From NCBI GenBank assembly GCA_003215175.1, contig QCKS01000002.1, positions 48,237 to 112,236 of the forward strand: a DNA stretch of 64,000 bases, given 5' to 3'. This DNA comes from Acidimicrobiales bacterium AG-410-I20 (GTDB lineage: Bacteria; Actinomycetota; Acidimicrobiia; Acidimicrobiales; MedAcidi-G1). Position 1 is the stretch's first letter. Each line of letters starts with the position of its first letter. Both the position numbers and the translations under genes were made by a program. Positions 19,319 to 31,422 of the stretch are shown here, piece by piece. The notes under the pieces were generated by a model. That model was not told the origin of the DNA and searched no databases. It saw only the letters and a program-made list of their open reading frames with translations.

Positions 19319-20050
19319 ATGAGTAAACGATGGACCCGCCTTATGGTGGCCTCGCTCGTTTCACTGATGAGCATTGTGGCCTTTGCTGGCCCCGCAAGCG
19401 CAGCAGGTGAAAGTGTGGGGAGTTGCGTCGCAGAGAAATTTGAGCAATCGCTTGAAGGTTATGGTGACGGCGATCATATATCGCATGAAGACCTTCATGA
19501 AGTAGCAAAAGATAAAAAAGTACAGGAAAAGCTTGAAGGTTGTTTAGACGCCCCAAGTCCCATACTTCCTGAGCTAACTGAGATTATTTGGGGTGGCTCA
19601 GCCTTCCTGATTCTATTAGTCATCATGGTAAAGAAAGGTTTCCCTGCTGTTAAAGGGGCCATGGATGCTCGTTCAGAGAGAATTCGCGCTGATTTAGATG
19701 CAGCAGAACAAGCAAAAACTGACGCTCAAGCAGTGCAGTCTGATTATGAAGCTCAATTGGCTGATGCTAAAACAGAATCAGCTCGAATTATTGAAGAAGC
19801 AAGAGTTACTGCAGATCAGCTAAGAGCAGATTTGTCTACTCAAGCCGAAAGTTCAATTGCTGAAATGCGTGAAAAAGCAGCTGCTGATGTTGAAGCACAA
19901 AAGGCTCAAGCAATAGCTGATCTACGTGCAGAAGTTGCCGGTATCGCTTTAGGAGCGGCAGAAAGAGTTGTTCAGTCAAACCTTGATGCAGAGGCACAAA
20001 CACGATTAATCGATGCTTATATTGATGAGGTGACAGGCAGCAATGGCTGA
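19319..20050 (+). CDS. atpF: ATP synthase F0 subunit b with N-terminal signal-peptide-like extension
   Basis: Peripheral stalk subunit. I start it at the ATG at 19319, after the atpE stop and an AGAAAGAG ribosome site, not at the upstream in-frame codon inside atpE; this gives 243 residues. Unusually, the first 28 residues look like a cleavable signal peptide: KRWTR, a hydrophobic core, then ASA|AG. An acidic segment of about 55 residues with two Cys (GSCVAEK and EGCLDAP) follows before the normal membrane helix (IIWGGSAFLILLVIMV). The canonical b-type alanine/glutamate coiled coil then runs to the C-terminus. Ordinary b subunits start almost directly with the membrane helix. It overlaps atpH by 8 bases. 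Confidence 0.9.
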   Translation: MSKRWTRLMVASLVSLMSIVAFAGPASAAGESVGSCVAEKFEQSLEGYGDGDHISHEDLHEVAKDKKVQEKLEGCLDAPSPILPELTEIIWGGSAFLILLVIMVKKGFPAVKGAMDARSERIRADLDAAEQAKTDAQAVQSDYEAQLADAKTESARIIEEARVTADQLRADLSTQAESSIAEMREKAAADVEAQKAQAIADLRAEVAGIALGAAERVVQSNLDAEAQTRLIDAYIDEVTGSNG

Positions 20051-20573
20051 TTCACCAGTAGTCGGATACGCCGACGCTCTATTTAGCGTTGCGGAAGCAG
20101 AAGGAAACATTTCTGCGGTTGAAGATGAGTTGTTTGGATTCTCGCAAACACTTCAAACAAATGAAGATTTGCGATCAACTCTTTCAGACCCAGAAATTCC
20201 AGTGTCAAAACGTCTTCAAATCATTGAAGATCTATTAGACGGAAAAGCTTCTTCAACAACTACATCATTATTAACAATGGTTGTTAGTGCAGGTAGAGCA
20301 GGTGATCTTCCTTCTATTATCAATGCATTTGTAGAGAGAAGTGCTAATTCACGCAACAAAGCAGTAGCAACAGTGCGTTCTGCTATTGACTTAACTCAAG
20401 AACAACGCCAACGCCTTACAGAAGCGATCAAAACTTCGACCGGCAAAGACGTTGAAGTCAAAGTAGTTATTGACCCATCAGTGTTAGGTGGAGCAATAAC
20501 AGAAATTGGCGATGACATTATCGATGGCAGCGTTCGCCGCCGCCTCAACCAGCTCAGAGAGAGCTTCCGTTAA
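20043..20573 (+). CDS. atpH: ATP synthase F1 subunit delta
   Basis: The stalk cap that ties F1 to subunit b. 176 residues, normal length for the stand-alone delta (not fused to b as in mycobacteria). The N-terminal helical bundle begins VVGYADALFSVAEAEG, and the C-terminus carries the conserved DPSVLGGAITEIGDDIIDGSVRR-type segment. The start overlaps the end of atpF. Confidence 0.96.
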   Translation: MADSPVVGYADALFSVAEAEGNISAVEDELFGFSQTLQTNEDLRSTLSDPEIPVSKRLQIIEDLLDGKASSTTTSLLTMVVSAGRAGDLPSIINAFVERSANSRNKAVATVRSAIDLTQEQRQRLTEAIKTSTGKDVEVKVVIDPSVLGGAITEIGDDIIDGSVRRRLNQLRESFR

Positions 20574-20610
20574 CAGAAGAACTAAAAGAGAGACAGAGAG
20601 AACATAGAAC

Positions 20611-22230
20611 ATGGCTGAATTGACTATTAATACGGCAGATATAGCCTCAGCAATCCAGAAAAATCTTGATGGGTTCCAACCAAGCCTTGAGCAATCTCAA
20701 GTAGGACGAGTGCTCGAGGTAGGTGATGGTATCGCCCGCGTTTCCGGACTTCCAGGAGCAGCAGTAAACGAACTACTGCAGTTTGAAAACGGAAGTTTTG
20801 GACTTGCACTGAACCTAGACGAGGGTTCCATCGGTGCAGTGGTACTCGGAGAAGTTGACGATATTGAAGAAGGCCAAACAGTTAGCGCCACAGGTGACAT
20901 TCTGTCCCTTCCTGTTGGTGACGGCCTTCTCGGTCGAGTAGTAAACCCATTAGGTGAACCAGTAGATGGTAAAGGACCTCTAACAAATACTGTTCAACGA
21001 CGCATGGAAGTACAAGCACCAGGAATCATGGGACGTAAACCTGTGCACGAACCAATGCAAACAGGAATCAAAGCCATAGATTCATTAATTCCCATTGGAC
21101 GTGGACAACGAGAACTAATTATTGGCGACCGTAAAACGGGAAAAACTACCGTTGCTATTGACACAATTATTAATCAAGCCGGACAAGGCATGAAGTGTGT
21201 TTATGTTGCAATTGGTCAAAAAGCTTCAACCGTTGCTCAAAATGTGGCAGTGCTTGAAGCTTATGGAGCTATGGAATACACCGTTGTAGTTGTAGCTCCG
21301 GCTTCTGATCCAGCTCCATTTAAATATCTTGCTCCTTACGCGGGGTGCGCAATGGGACAACATTGGATGGACAACGGTGAGCATGCACTAGCCGTATATG
21401 ACGACCTCTCCAAACAAGCCGAAGCGTATCGTCAAATGTCTCTACTCCTAAGACGACCACCAGGACGTGAAGCCTACCCAGGAGACGTCTTCTACCTCCA
21501 CAGCCGTCTTTTAGAACGCGCTGCTAAATTAAGCGACGACCTTGGAGCAGGATCCTTAACAGCTTTGCCGATTATTGAAACAAAAGCTGGAGACGTATCT
21601 GCGTTCATCCCAACAAACGTGATTTCAATCACGGACGGACAGATCTTCCTGCAGGACGATCTTTTCAAATCAGGTGTACGACCCGCAGTAGATGTAGGTA
21701 TTTCCGTTTCACGTGTAGGTTCAGCAGCACAAGTAAAAGCAATGAAAACAGCAGTAGGTACTCTCAAGTCAGATCTTCAACAATTCCGTGAACTTGAATC
21801 TTTCGCGGCATTCGGATCTGATCTCGACGCAGTTTCTCAATCTCAGTTAGATCGGGGCTATCGACTCGTTGAACTCCTCAAACAAGGATTGAACTCACCG
21901 CTTCTCGTAGAAGAGCAAGTTATTTCTATTTGGGCGGGCACACGAGGACACCTCGACGGTGTAGCAGTAGAAGATGTTCAACGCTTTGAATCTGAATTAC
22001 TTGACTGGTTCCGAACAAGAGAAGCAGCCAAACTCGCATCTGTAAAAGAATCAGGAGCGATTGAAGACGAAGAAGCCTTTGATGCTGCTATCTCAGAATT
22101 CGCTGAACAATTCGTCGGATCCCAGACTTCCGAAGAAGCTCCTGATTCTGAATCTACAGACACTCAGTCAGCAATAGTTGATGCGGAAACCACTCTTCCA
22201 GAAGAAGATATTTCCGCAGATAACGAGTGA
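20611..22230 (+). CDS. atpA: ATP synthase F1 subunit alpha
   Basis: Non-catalytic nucleotide-binding subunit. 539 residues, with Walker [10 protein letters not shown] (about residues 172-180), the Arg finger in [11 protein letters not shown], and the family sequence [11 protein letters not shown]. The last 35 or so residues form an acidic Ser/Glu/Asp tail (after FAEQFVGSQ) beyond the usual end of about 505-510 residues; such tails vary between species and no function is evident. Confidence 0.98.
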   Translation: MAELTINTADIASAIQKNLDGFQPSLEQSQVGRVLEVGDGIARVSGLPGAAVNELLQFENGSFGLALNLDEGSIGAVVLGEVDDIEEGQTVSATGDILSLPVGDGLLGRVVNPLGEPVDGKGPLTNTVQRRMEVQAPGIMGRKPVHEPMQTGIKAIDSLIPIGRGQRELIIGDRKTGKTTVAIDTIINQAGQGMKCVYVAIGQKASTVAQNVAVLEAYGAMEYTVVVVAPASDPAPFKYLAPYAGCAMGQHWMDNGEHALAVYDDLSKQAEAYRQMSLLLRRPPGREAYPGDVFYLHSRLLERAAKLSDDLGAGSLTALPIIETKAGDVSAFIPTNVISITDGQIFLQDDLFKSGVRPAVDVGISVSRVGSAAQVKAMKTAVGTLKSDLQQFRELESFAAFGSDLDAVSQSQLDRGYRLVELLKQGLNSPLLVEEQVISIWAGTRGHLDGVAVEDVQRFESELLDWFRTREAAKLASVKESGAIEDEEAFDAAISEFAEQFVGSQTSEEAPDSESTDTQSAIVDAETTLPEEDISADNE

Positions 22231-22313
22231 TTTAATGACTAGTCGTTCACCCCTTCAACGCTTTGGTTCTCAAGAAGTAGACCTTACGCGTGCTTATTCA
22301 GTGGGGGTGAAGC

Positions 22314-24694
<2,381 letters not shown>

Positions 24695-24697
24695 TTT

Positions 24698-25090
24698 ATG
24701 GCGTTTCAAGTAGAGCTGGTTTCTCCAGAAGCTATTACCTACAGCGGAGAAGCTGAAATGGTGATAGCGAGAACAGTGGAGGGTGGAGACATTGCTTTCC
24801 AACCCGGTCACGTGCCGTTCATTGGAGTGCTTGCTGTTTGGTCAGTTGAAGTCATACGACCAGATGGCGATCGAGACGTATTCGCTGTTCATCGAGGATT
24901 TGTTCAAGTCGCAGGAACAAAAATCAGTGTTCTCTCTGATGTTTCAGAAAAATCAACTGAGATTGATGTAAGCCGTGCAGAGCAAGCAAAAGAAAATGCG
25001 GAAGCACAACTCTCTGAAAATAGTGAGAATGTTGAAGCAGCCGACGCACTCGCACGTGCTGAACTTCGGTTACAGGTAGCTAACGCTTGA
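24698..25090 (+). CDS. atpC: ATP synthase F1 subunit epsilon
   Basis: Regulatory and rotor subunit. 130 residues, with the N-terminal beta-sandwich (FQVELVSPEAITYSGEA, FQPGHVPFIGVLA) and a C-terminal helical hairpin (residues about 88-130). It is the last gene of the operon, 3 bases after atpD, and ends 8 bases from the convergent glpX stop, so any terminator would lie inside coding sequence. Confidence 0.95.
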   Translation: MAFQVELVSPEAITYSGEAEMVIARTVEGGDIAFQPGHVPFIGVLAVWSVEVIRPDGDRDVFAVHRGFVQVAGTKISVLSDVSEKSTEIDVSRAEQAKENAEAQLSENSENVEAADALARAELRLQVANA

Positions 25091-25098
25091 TTTAACTA

Positions 25099-26082
25099 CT
25101 AGGAATCGCTTGATTCCAACTTATCAATGATGTGGCTGGCATCAATTTGTCTCACAGTTCCAGACTTAGACCGCATAACCAATGATTGGGTATGAACCTT
25201 GCCTCCGGAATAATGCACACCTTTGAGCAGCTCTCCGTCTGTGATTCCTGTGGCCGCAAAAAAGCAACTATCTCCAGAAACTAAGTCTTCAATAGTTAGA
25301 ACAGCATCCAAATCGTAGCCTTTATCAATCGTCTCTTTTCGTTCGCTTTCGTTACGTGGCCAGAGACGACCTTGCATCACTCCGCCCATACATTTCAAAG
25401 CGGCAGCGGAAATAACTCCTTCCGGAGTGCCTCCAATTCCGAACAGAACATCTGCTCCTGAATCAGGCCACGCGGTTGATATCGCTCCAGCAACATCGCC
25501 GTCGGGAATTAGACGAATACGAGCACCAGCGGCGCGGACTTCATTGATCAAATCATGGTGGCGGTCGCGATCAAGAATCACTGCAGTAATATCGCGCACT
25601 GATTCTCTTTTAGCTTCAGCAATTGCTTGCAAATTTTCTGTTGCTGAGCGGGTTATATCTATTGCTCCATGACAATCAGGTCCAGCAGCAATTTTCTCCA
25701 TATAAACACATGGCCCTGGATCAAACATTGTTCCCCTTGGCGAAACAGAAATAACTGCTAAAGCATTTCCTCTACCAAGCGAGGTAAGCGTAGTTCCATC
25801 AATTGGGTCAACAGCAATATCGGTTTGAGGTGGAGAGCCATCACCTACTTTTTCTCCATTGAAAAGCATTGGGGCTTCATCTTTTTCACCTTCACCTATG
25901 ATGACTAACCCATCCATTTGGACATGGTTGAGAACTTCACGCATTGCGTCGACTGCGGCACCATCTGCACCGTTTTTGTCACCTCTTCCCATCCATCGTG
26001 AGGCTGCTAAAGCCGCAGCTTCAGTTACTCGCACTAATTCAAGGGCGAGGTTACGTTCTGAGGTTTCGTTAAGAGAATTCAT
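25099..26082 (-). CDS. glpX: Fructose-1,6-bisphosphatase class II
   Basis: Gluconeogenic phosphatase of the GlpX type, which is the usual FBPase of actinobacteria. 327 residues. The metal-binding motif DPIDGTT is clear, with [11 protein letters not shown] upstream and [19 protein letters not shown] near the middle. It belongs to the lithium-sensitive inositol phosphatase-like fold. It is convergent with atpC and divergent from the zinc-ribbon gene across 121 bases with no clear operator. Confidence 0.97.
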   Translation of the reverse strand: MNSLNETSERNLALELVRVTEAAALAASRWMGRGDKNGADGAAVDAMREVLNHVQMDGLVIIGEGEKDEAPMLFNGEKVGDGSPPQTDIAVDPIDGTTLTSLGRGNALAVISVSPRGTMFDPGPCVYMEKIAAGPDCHGAIDITRSATENLQAIAEAKRESVRDITAVILDRDRHHDLINEVRAAGARIRLIPDGDVAGAISTAWPDSGADVLFGIGGTPEGVISAAALKCMGGVMQGRLWPRNESERKETIDKGYDLDAVLTIEDLVSGDSCFFAATGITDGELLKGVHYSGGKVHTQSLVMRSKSGTVRQIDASHIIDKLESSDS

Positions 26083-26203
26083 ACTTCTTGAACCTAGTGG
26101 AAAGTAAACGGTGTTACACGCTATGAAATGCCGCAGTGATTATTTCTTTTAAAGAACCAGGTCTGAAGTTGGGGTTAAGAGAGCATCATGCAAAGATGGC
26201 ACG

Positions 26204-26992
26204 ATGAGTTGGTGCTTTCAATGTCAAACAGAATATGCAGAAGACGTGTCAGTATGCGTTGATTGCGGTATAGAACTCGTTGATGACGCCCCTACAGAGT
26301 TAGACAAGGTAGGTGGTTCAGATGAAGAACAAATTGTTTATGAACTTCATGAATGGGCAGGGGAGAGCAGGCGAGCTCTTGACCAAGAACTCACTGGTCA
26401 AAACATTGCACATTCATGGCTAGGGGCCACTTTGGTGGTTCGAGCAGCAGATGAAGAAGACGTTGACAAAATTATTGACGCCACAGATGAAACCGGGGGA
26501 CCAGTTCTCGACCCTGAAGCAGAAAAAATTGCTTATGAAGTCGAAGGCTGGGCAGCAGATGAACAAACAGCGTTTAGTGAAATGCTTGCACGCTTAGGAA
26601 TCCCGCACGAATTCGACCAAGCAGGAGATTTGTTAGTGCTAGTTGAAGATGAAGACGCCGTAGAAGCAGCGTTAGATGCATTTCAAGGAGCTAATGATGA
26701 CCGGCCAGAACTTGAAGGCCTTGATGCCAACGCATTACTTTCAAATGTTTTTGTGGCTTGTGACCGTTTAAGAAAAGATCCACGAGACAATCGCGGAGTA
26801 GAAGAAATCCTTGCTTACGCTCCACTCTTAGTAAGCCATCGGCCGCCTTTTGGCTTTAACCCGGTGACTTGGAACTTGCTTGGCGAAAAAACAAATGAAC
26901 TGGTCGACCTTCTCGCAGAAGGAGATACCAGCGACGAGGATCTGAAACTTTTGTCAAAAACATTGACTGAAGTTTTACGACAAATGGTCTAA
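26204..26992 (+). CDS. Zinc-ribbon protein with two DUF2007-like repeats, unknown function
   Basis: A 262-residue soluble protein. The N-terminus is a zinc ribbon (CFQC, then CVDCG within residues 4-21). Two similar domains follow: one starts YELHEWAGESRRALDQEL and ends with VDKIIDATDE, the other starts YEVEGWAADEQTAFSEML and ends with VEAALDAFQ. Each has the form of the short signal-transducing-protein-like DUF2007 fold, so this is an internal duplication. The C-terminal about 85 residues are helical. The function is unknown; a role in sensing or protein-protein contact is a guess. It is convergent with the desaturase gene. Confidence 0.8.
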   Translation: MSWCFQCQTEYAEDVSVCVDCGIELVDDAPTELDKVGGSDEEQIVYELHEWAGESRRALDQELTGQNIAHSWLGATLVVRAADEEDVDKIIDATDETGGPVLDPEAEKIAYEVEGWAADEQTAFSEMLARLGIPHEFDQAGDLLVLVEDEDAVEAALDAFQGANDDRPELEGLDANALLSNVFVACDRLRKDPRDNRGVEEILAYAPLLVSHRPPFGFNPVTWNLLGEKTNELVDLLAEGDTSDEDLKLLSKTLTEVLRQMV

Positions 26993-27002
26993 AAATGATG
27001 CT

Positions 27003-27986
27003 TCAACCAGCGCTCTTCAACATCGACTTCCATAACGTTCGATAATTTGGCCAAATCAACTCTTTCGTAAGGTAACCATCCTCAACTAAAGCTTGATGAA
27101 GGCGAGGAAGATTTCTCCACGGGACTGTCATATCAACATGGTGAGCTAGATGATATCCGACCCCTACGGGAGTCATTAAAGCCCGAGCAAGCAGTGATTG
27201 GTTAACTTGATGGGTCGTGCATCGACGATCTTTCGCTCTCGTCATACCGCCATGTTCCGCAATGGCGCGCAGCCGATTGAGAACTTGGTAGATAAAAGCC
27301 CACGGCGCTATCCAAAGAAAAAGATAAAGCCACGGGTGGCCGACAAGAGCAAAAATTAAAAAAACTGCGGCTTGCCCGAAAAGAAACATCATCGTTAATT
27401 TTCGGTGCCGCGATTCATTCAACCTTTGAAAACGTGGACGGAGAATACGAAAAGCGGAAACACCAGTCGCGTCCCGAATCACTTTTCTCCGCATAGAAGA
27501 TTTAGAGATTGGATAGAAACTATAAAGCAGAAAATCTGGCTCTTTGGGACCAAATTCATCTCGGTGATGATTCATATGCCCAATGCGATAACCATGACTT
27601 CCCGTTCCGAAAGTAAGAAGACCAATTACATTAATCCCGATGAAATCGTTGATTTTCCGATTGCTAAAGAGCGTTCTATGGGCGGCCTCATGATGAAGAA
27701 TAAATAAACGATTCTGAGAGATCCCCATCAATAAAGCAGCAGCAACCCACGAAAGAGGATGGTTTACCGTTATCGCTCCCCAAATCAAAAAAATAGGTGT
27801 CAACAGGGAAGAGAGAACAGTCCAAGAATTTTTTAAATTAGGAATCCTTCGCAATTCATCACGAAATTCTCCTTTGGGTCGTCCATCAGGATGCAACCGC
27901 TCACTTCCCCCAAAATTCGGAGCATCAGGAACCATTCCTCCGGTCATAGTGGCAACACGGGTGTCGTGATCCAACAATTCGTTCAT
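27003..27986 (-). CDS. Membrane fatty acid desaturase-like protein
   Basis: Integral membrane di-iron enzyme of the fatty acid desaturase/hydroxylase superfamily, 327 residues with four or more hydrophobic helices. The three histidine boxes are visible: HHEAAH (about residues 95-100), GHMNHH (about 135-140) and HLAHHVD (about 283-289). Box spacing fits acyl-lipid desaturases or related sphingolipid/carotenoid hydroxylases; the substrate is not determined. The start is an ATG 35 bases from the divergent hydrolase gene. Confidence 0.9.
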   Translation of the reverse strand: MNELLDHDTRVATMTGGMVPDAPNFGGSERLHPDGRPKGEFRDELRRIPNLKNSWTVLSSLLTPIFLIWGAITVNHPLSWVAAALLMGISQNRLFILHHEAAHRTLFSNRKINDFIGINVIGLLTFGTGSHGYRIGHMNHHRDEFGPKEPDFLLYSFYPISKSSMRRKVIRDATGVSAFRILRPRFQRLNESRHRKLTMMFLFGQAAVFLIFALVGHPWLYLFLWIAPWAFIYQVLNRLRAIAEHGGMTRAKDRRCTTHQVNQSLLARALMTPVGVGYHLAHHVDMTVPWRNLPRLHQALVEDGYLTKELIWPNYRTLWKSMLKSAG

Positions 27987-28021
27987 GGAATAAATACTAG
28001 TAGTGGTTCTAGAATTTAAAT

Positions 28022-28597
28022 ATGTCAGACAAAAACCGCTCTTACTCCGGTCTTTTTCTTACCCCTGGAGCTGGATCAAACCGAAATCATTCCACACTTT
28101 GCCATTTGGAAAAACTTTTACATCCATTACCAGTAGAACGATTCGATTTTCAATACCGGAAACAAGGTAAGCATTTCCCTGCCCCGGTATCCAATTTGGT
28201 ATCAGAAGTCAAAGATGCCGTAGAAAAAATGTCAAAAAAACACGGAATAGAAAGTCAAGATCTTATTCTTGGGGGACGCTCTATGGGAGGAAGAGTCTGC
28301 TCAATGGCTGTAGCAGAGGGTTTACCAGCCGCGGGACTGATCCTTATTTGCTACCCCTTACACCCAGCAAAAAAACCTGAAACCCTTCGTGTGGACCATT
28401 TCCCCTCTATTCAAGTTCCTTGTCTATTTATTTCCGGCGATAAAGACGAATTTGGAACACCCGAAGAATTTTCTCAACATCTACCAAAAATCTCTGGACC
28501 AGTCACCACCCTTTATATAGAGGGGAAACGCCATGACCTCAAAGGAGCAGATGAGAGAATAGGTCAAGCAGCCATTGAATGGCTCAACCAGCTCTAA
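28022..28597 (+). CDS. Alpha/beta hydrolase of the KANL3/Tex30 type
   Basis: A 191-residue small alpha/beta hydrolase. The nucleophile elbow is GGRSMGG with Ser87, the acid is likely Asp in SGDKDEFG (about 138) and the base His170 in GKRHDLKG. The N-terminal LTPGAGSN forms the oxyanion region. The family is widespread in bacteria and described as predicted dienelactone-hydrolase-like enzymes, but true substrates are unknown. It is convergent with the MFS gene, with adjacent stops. Confidence 0.87.
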   Translation: MSDKNRSYSGLFLTPGAGSNRNHSTLCHLEKLLHPLPVERFDFQYRKQGKHFPAPVSNLVSEVKDAVEKMSKKHGIESQDLILGGRSMGGRVCSMAVAEGLPAAGLILICYPLHPAKKPETLRVDHFPSIQVPCLFISGDKDEFGTPEEFSQHLPKISGPVTTLYIEGKRHDLKGADERIGQAAIEWLNQL

Positions 28598-30136
28598 TCA
28601 AAAATCTTCAATTTCAATATCGTCAGGATTTAGTTCCTCAAGTTCAGTCTGAGCTGTTTCCGGATACCGAGTTAAAACCAGAACAGCAGCCAACAAAGGA
28701 CCGATAGCTGCAATCAAAAAAGCAGGACCATAACTATTGAAATGATCTTGGAGTAAACCAACTACAAGTAAACCTGAAGCGCTACCTAACACTCCAATGG
28801 TGACGATCGTTCCATTTGCCTTAGCTCGATGACGAGTCGAGAAGAGTTCAGGTCCATACACGCCTAAAGCAACAGTTAGAGAACCAATGACGATTCCCAT
28901 TAAATGAGTAGCCCACATAAGTGAACTTGAAGCAAAATAACTCGCCGTAAGGAAAACGGTTCCACCAACAAGACCTAAAGCACCTACTGGCCGTCTTCCA
29001 CGAGTATCAGCCCATTTCCCCGCCCAAAAAATACCGATCGCCGCTGGAGTAGAAGTCAACAGCGTATACATAGTTATTCCTGCTGCGCTGTACCCGCGAT
29101 GATCACGAAGAAAATCGTTCTTAAATTGACTAGCGGAAGATGCAAAGAAGAGAAAGAGGAAAGCTCCTACTGCCAGTAAAAAGAGTCGCCGATATTCAAG
29201 ACTCTTTTGTTCAGAACTCAGGTTCTCAACCTCAGAGTTGGCTTCAAATCTTAAAGTTTCTGGCAACCGGCGACCCACTGACGCGATCAAAGGAAGCGAA
29301 AGAAGAGGAACAAGGTACACAATACGCCAGCCCTGTTCATGCAAATCCGCTACAGGAAGAACCCACACCGCCATTCCAGCCCCTAAGGCGGCCGATAAAG
29401 ATAACAAACTCACGCCATAAGCTCGCGAACCACGAGGCAGCTCTTCAGCAGCCATCACACCAATAAGTATTCCCATTCCCGTTGTAAGACCACGAGCAAC
29501 GATTTGTGTTCCACCAAGAAACCAAAGATTGGGAGAAAAAGCACCGAGTGCGGTCAGCGCAATCGCGCTAACCGTAGCGAAAATCAGCAGTCGTCTTCTT
29601 CCATGTTTATCCGCAACAAACATGACTCCTAAAGCAACCAAGACCCCAATTCGAACAACAGCCAACGTGACACCTTGCGCAGTTGTTCCACGATCAAACT
29701 CATCTGCCGCAAAAGTAATGGTTTGAGTGATAACTGTCCCGAGATATCCATCAACAATTTGCACAGCCGCAAGAAGAGCAAGAACTCTCGCCGCTCGAGA
29801 ACTCAGACGATTCGGAGGAGCCCACCAAGGAATACTGCGGTTAAGAAGACTGCGTCGAAACAAAAAATTGAACAACGGCCGCCAAATCGGGATGGCTAGA
29901 CGAAACGCAAAAGACTCCGTCACTTTGTGACGATTTTCTCCTTCTTCGACGACCAAAGTTCTCTCATAATGCTCAAATGGGCCATGGACAAAACCAAACC
30001 GATTTTCACTTTCAACTTCCTCTTTTACCAAGTCATCGCGCGGTGAACGCAGCTCAGATAAGCCAGCGTTATCAACAAAAACGGTGTGAGAAAACCTAGG
30101 AATAAAGAAGCCGCCTTTCAGTCTGGTGCGCAACAA
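28598..30136 (-). CDS. MFS transporter with long N-terminal soluble extension
   Basis: A major facilitator of 512 residues with 12 predicted membrane helices starting near residue 115. MFS signature loops are ADKHGRRR after helix 2 and GKWADTRGRRPVG after helix 8. The first about 110 residues are soluble, rich in charged residues and not part of the standard fold (EHYERTLVVEEGENRHKVTES is a recognisable stretch). The start shown is a TTG; no ATG occurs before the membrane part, and the extension keeps normal coding character. The substrate is unknown. It is divergent from murA with 14 bases between starts. Confidence 0.85.
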   Translation of the reverse strand: MLRTRLKGGFFIPRFSHTVFVDNAGLSELRSPRDDLVKEEVESENRFGFVHGPFEHYERTLVVEEGENRHKVTESFAFRLAIPIWRPLFNFLFRRSLLNRSIPWWAPPNRLSSRAARVLALLAAVQIVDGYLGTVITQTITFAADEFDRGTTAQGVTLAVVRIGVLVALGVMFVADKHGRRRLLIFATVSAIALTALGAFSPNLWFLGGTQIVARGLTTGMGILIGVMAAEELPRGSRAYGVSLLSLSAALGAGMAVWVLPVADLHEQGWRIVYLVPLLSLPLIASVGRRLPETLRFEANSEVENLSSEQKSLEYRRLFLLAVGAFLFLFFASSASQFKNDFLRDHRGYSAAGITMYTLLTSTPAAIGIFWAGKWADTRGRRPVGALGLVGGTVFLTASYFASSSLMWATHLMGIVIGSLTVALGVYGPELFSTRHRAKANGTIVTIGVLGSASGLLVVGLLQDHFNSYGPAFLIAAIGPLLAAVLVLTRYPETAQTELEELNPDDIEIEDF

Positions 30137-30150
30137 AGCATACTTAATAG

Positions 30151-31422
30151 GTGAAGAATGAAATCTTTTCTGAGAATAATCCTATCCTTGTTCAAAAATC
30201 AGGACCTCTGCACGGATCAGTAACAGTCGCCGGGGCAAAAAATTCTGCTTTGAAGTTAATGGCTGCTTGCCTTTTGGCTCCAGGAAAGTTCACGCTTCAC
30301 AATGTCCCAGCAATTGCTGATGTGAAGTGGATGTCAGAACTCCTAGAACACATGGGGGCTTCTGTTACATTCAACGAAAATCAACTCAAGATAGAAGTTC
30401 CAGAATCACTTACTCCTGAAGCGCCCTACGAATTAGTTGAACGGATGCGTGCATCAATCGTAGTTCTAGGGCCCTTATTGGCACGTTTTGGTCAAGCAAG
30501 AGTCTCTGTTCCTGGAGGTGATGACTTTGGACACCGCCCAATAGATATGCATCTAAGAGGTCTCGAAGAATTAGGGGCACGCTTTACCACTAGCCACGGA
30601 TACATCGAAGCAGAAACAAGTGGCTTAACTGGCACACGAGTACTACTCGAATTCCCTAGCGTAGGAGCAACCGAAAATCTGCTTATGGCCGCAGTCTTGG
30701 CAGAAGGAACCACCGTCATTGATAACGCTGCCCGAGAACCAGAAATCTCTGATTTAGCTGACTTCCTAAACCAAATGGGTGCAGAGATCAGCGGGGCAGG
30801 AAGATCAGTCATAACAATCACCGGAGTAAAAAAGCTACATCCCGCAGAACACACTGTTATTCCTGACCGCATTGAAGCAGCAACATATCTTGCCGCCTTA
30901 GGAGTAGTAGGCGGAGAGATAGAAATCAAGCAAGCTCGAGCAGATCATATGGACATGCTCATCCGCAAACTTAACGAGATGGGGATGTCCATTTCTCCTT
31001 CTGTCGAAGGACTACAAGCATCGGCAGACAAACGTTTAGATTCTGTAGACATCTCCACTCTTCCCTACCCGGGTGTTGCTACAGACTACAAACCACTTTT
31101 TGTCGCCATGCTTTCCGTCGCTGAAGGAGTAGGAATAGTCACGGAAAATATTTTCTCAGGCAGATTCAGATATGCGGACGAACTTGTACGCATAGGAGCA
31201 GATATACGCATTGAGGGACATCACGCGGTTGTCCGAGGGTTACCAGCATTATCTGGAGCTCCCGTACGAGCCCATGACATTAGGGCAGGAGCGGCACTAG
31301 TCGTAGCAGGGCTCGCAGCAGAAGGAGAGACCCGAATTAGTGATGCCTACCATATATCCCGTGGATATCAAGATCTTGTCGGTAATTTGAGATCTTTAGG
31401 AGCAAATATCTCTTATTCCTGA
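30151..31422 (+). CDS. murA: UDP-N-acetylglucosamine 1-carboxyvinyltransferase with Asp at the fosfomycin-target Cys
   Basis: First committed enzyme of peptidoglycan synthesis, adding enolpyruvate from PEP to UDP-GlcNAc. 423 residues, GTG start. N-terminal KNSALKLMAA holds the catalytic Lys/Asn. The flexible loop normally reads PGGC-x-x-G-x-R-P, but here it is PGGDDFGHRP, with Asp124 in place of the Cys (codon GAT at 30520-30522). Asp at this site is known in Mycobacterium and Chlamydia MurA and makes the enzyme insensitive to fosfomycin while leaving it active. The C-terminal Arg and Asp residues of the EPT fold are intact (DYKPLF, GRFRYADEL). Confidence 0.96.
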   Translation: MKNEIFSENNPILVQKSGPLHGSVTVAGAKNSALKLMAACLLAPGKFTLHNVPAIADVKWMSELLEHMGASVTFNENQLKIEVPESLTPEAPYELVERMRASIVVLGPLLARFGQARVSVPGGDDFGHRPIDMHLRGLEELGARFTTSHGYIEAETSGLTGTRVLLEFPSVGATENLLMAAVLAEGTTVIDNAAREPEISDLADFLNQMGAEISGAGRSVITITGVKKLHPAEHTVIPDRIEAATYLAALGVVGGEIEIKQARADHMDMLIRKLNEMGMSISPSVEGLQASADKRLDSVDISTLPYPGVATDYKPLFVAMLSVAEGVGIVTENIFSGRFRYADELVRIGADIRIEGHHAVVRGLPALSGAPVRAHDIRAGAALVVAGLAAEGETRISDAYHISRGYQDLVGNLRSLGANISYS

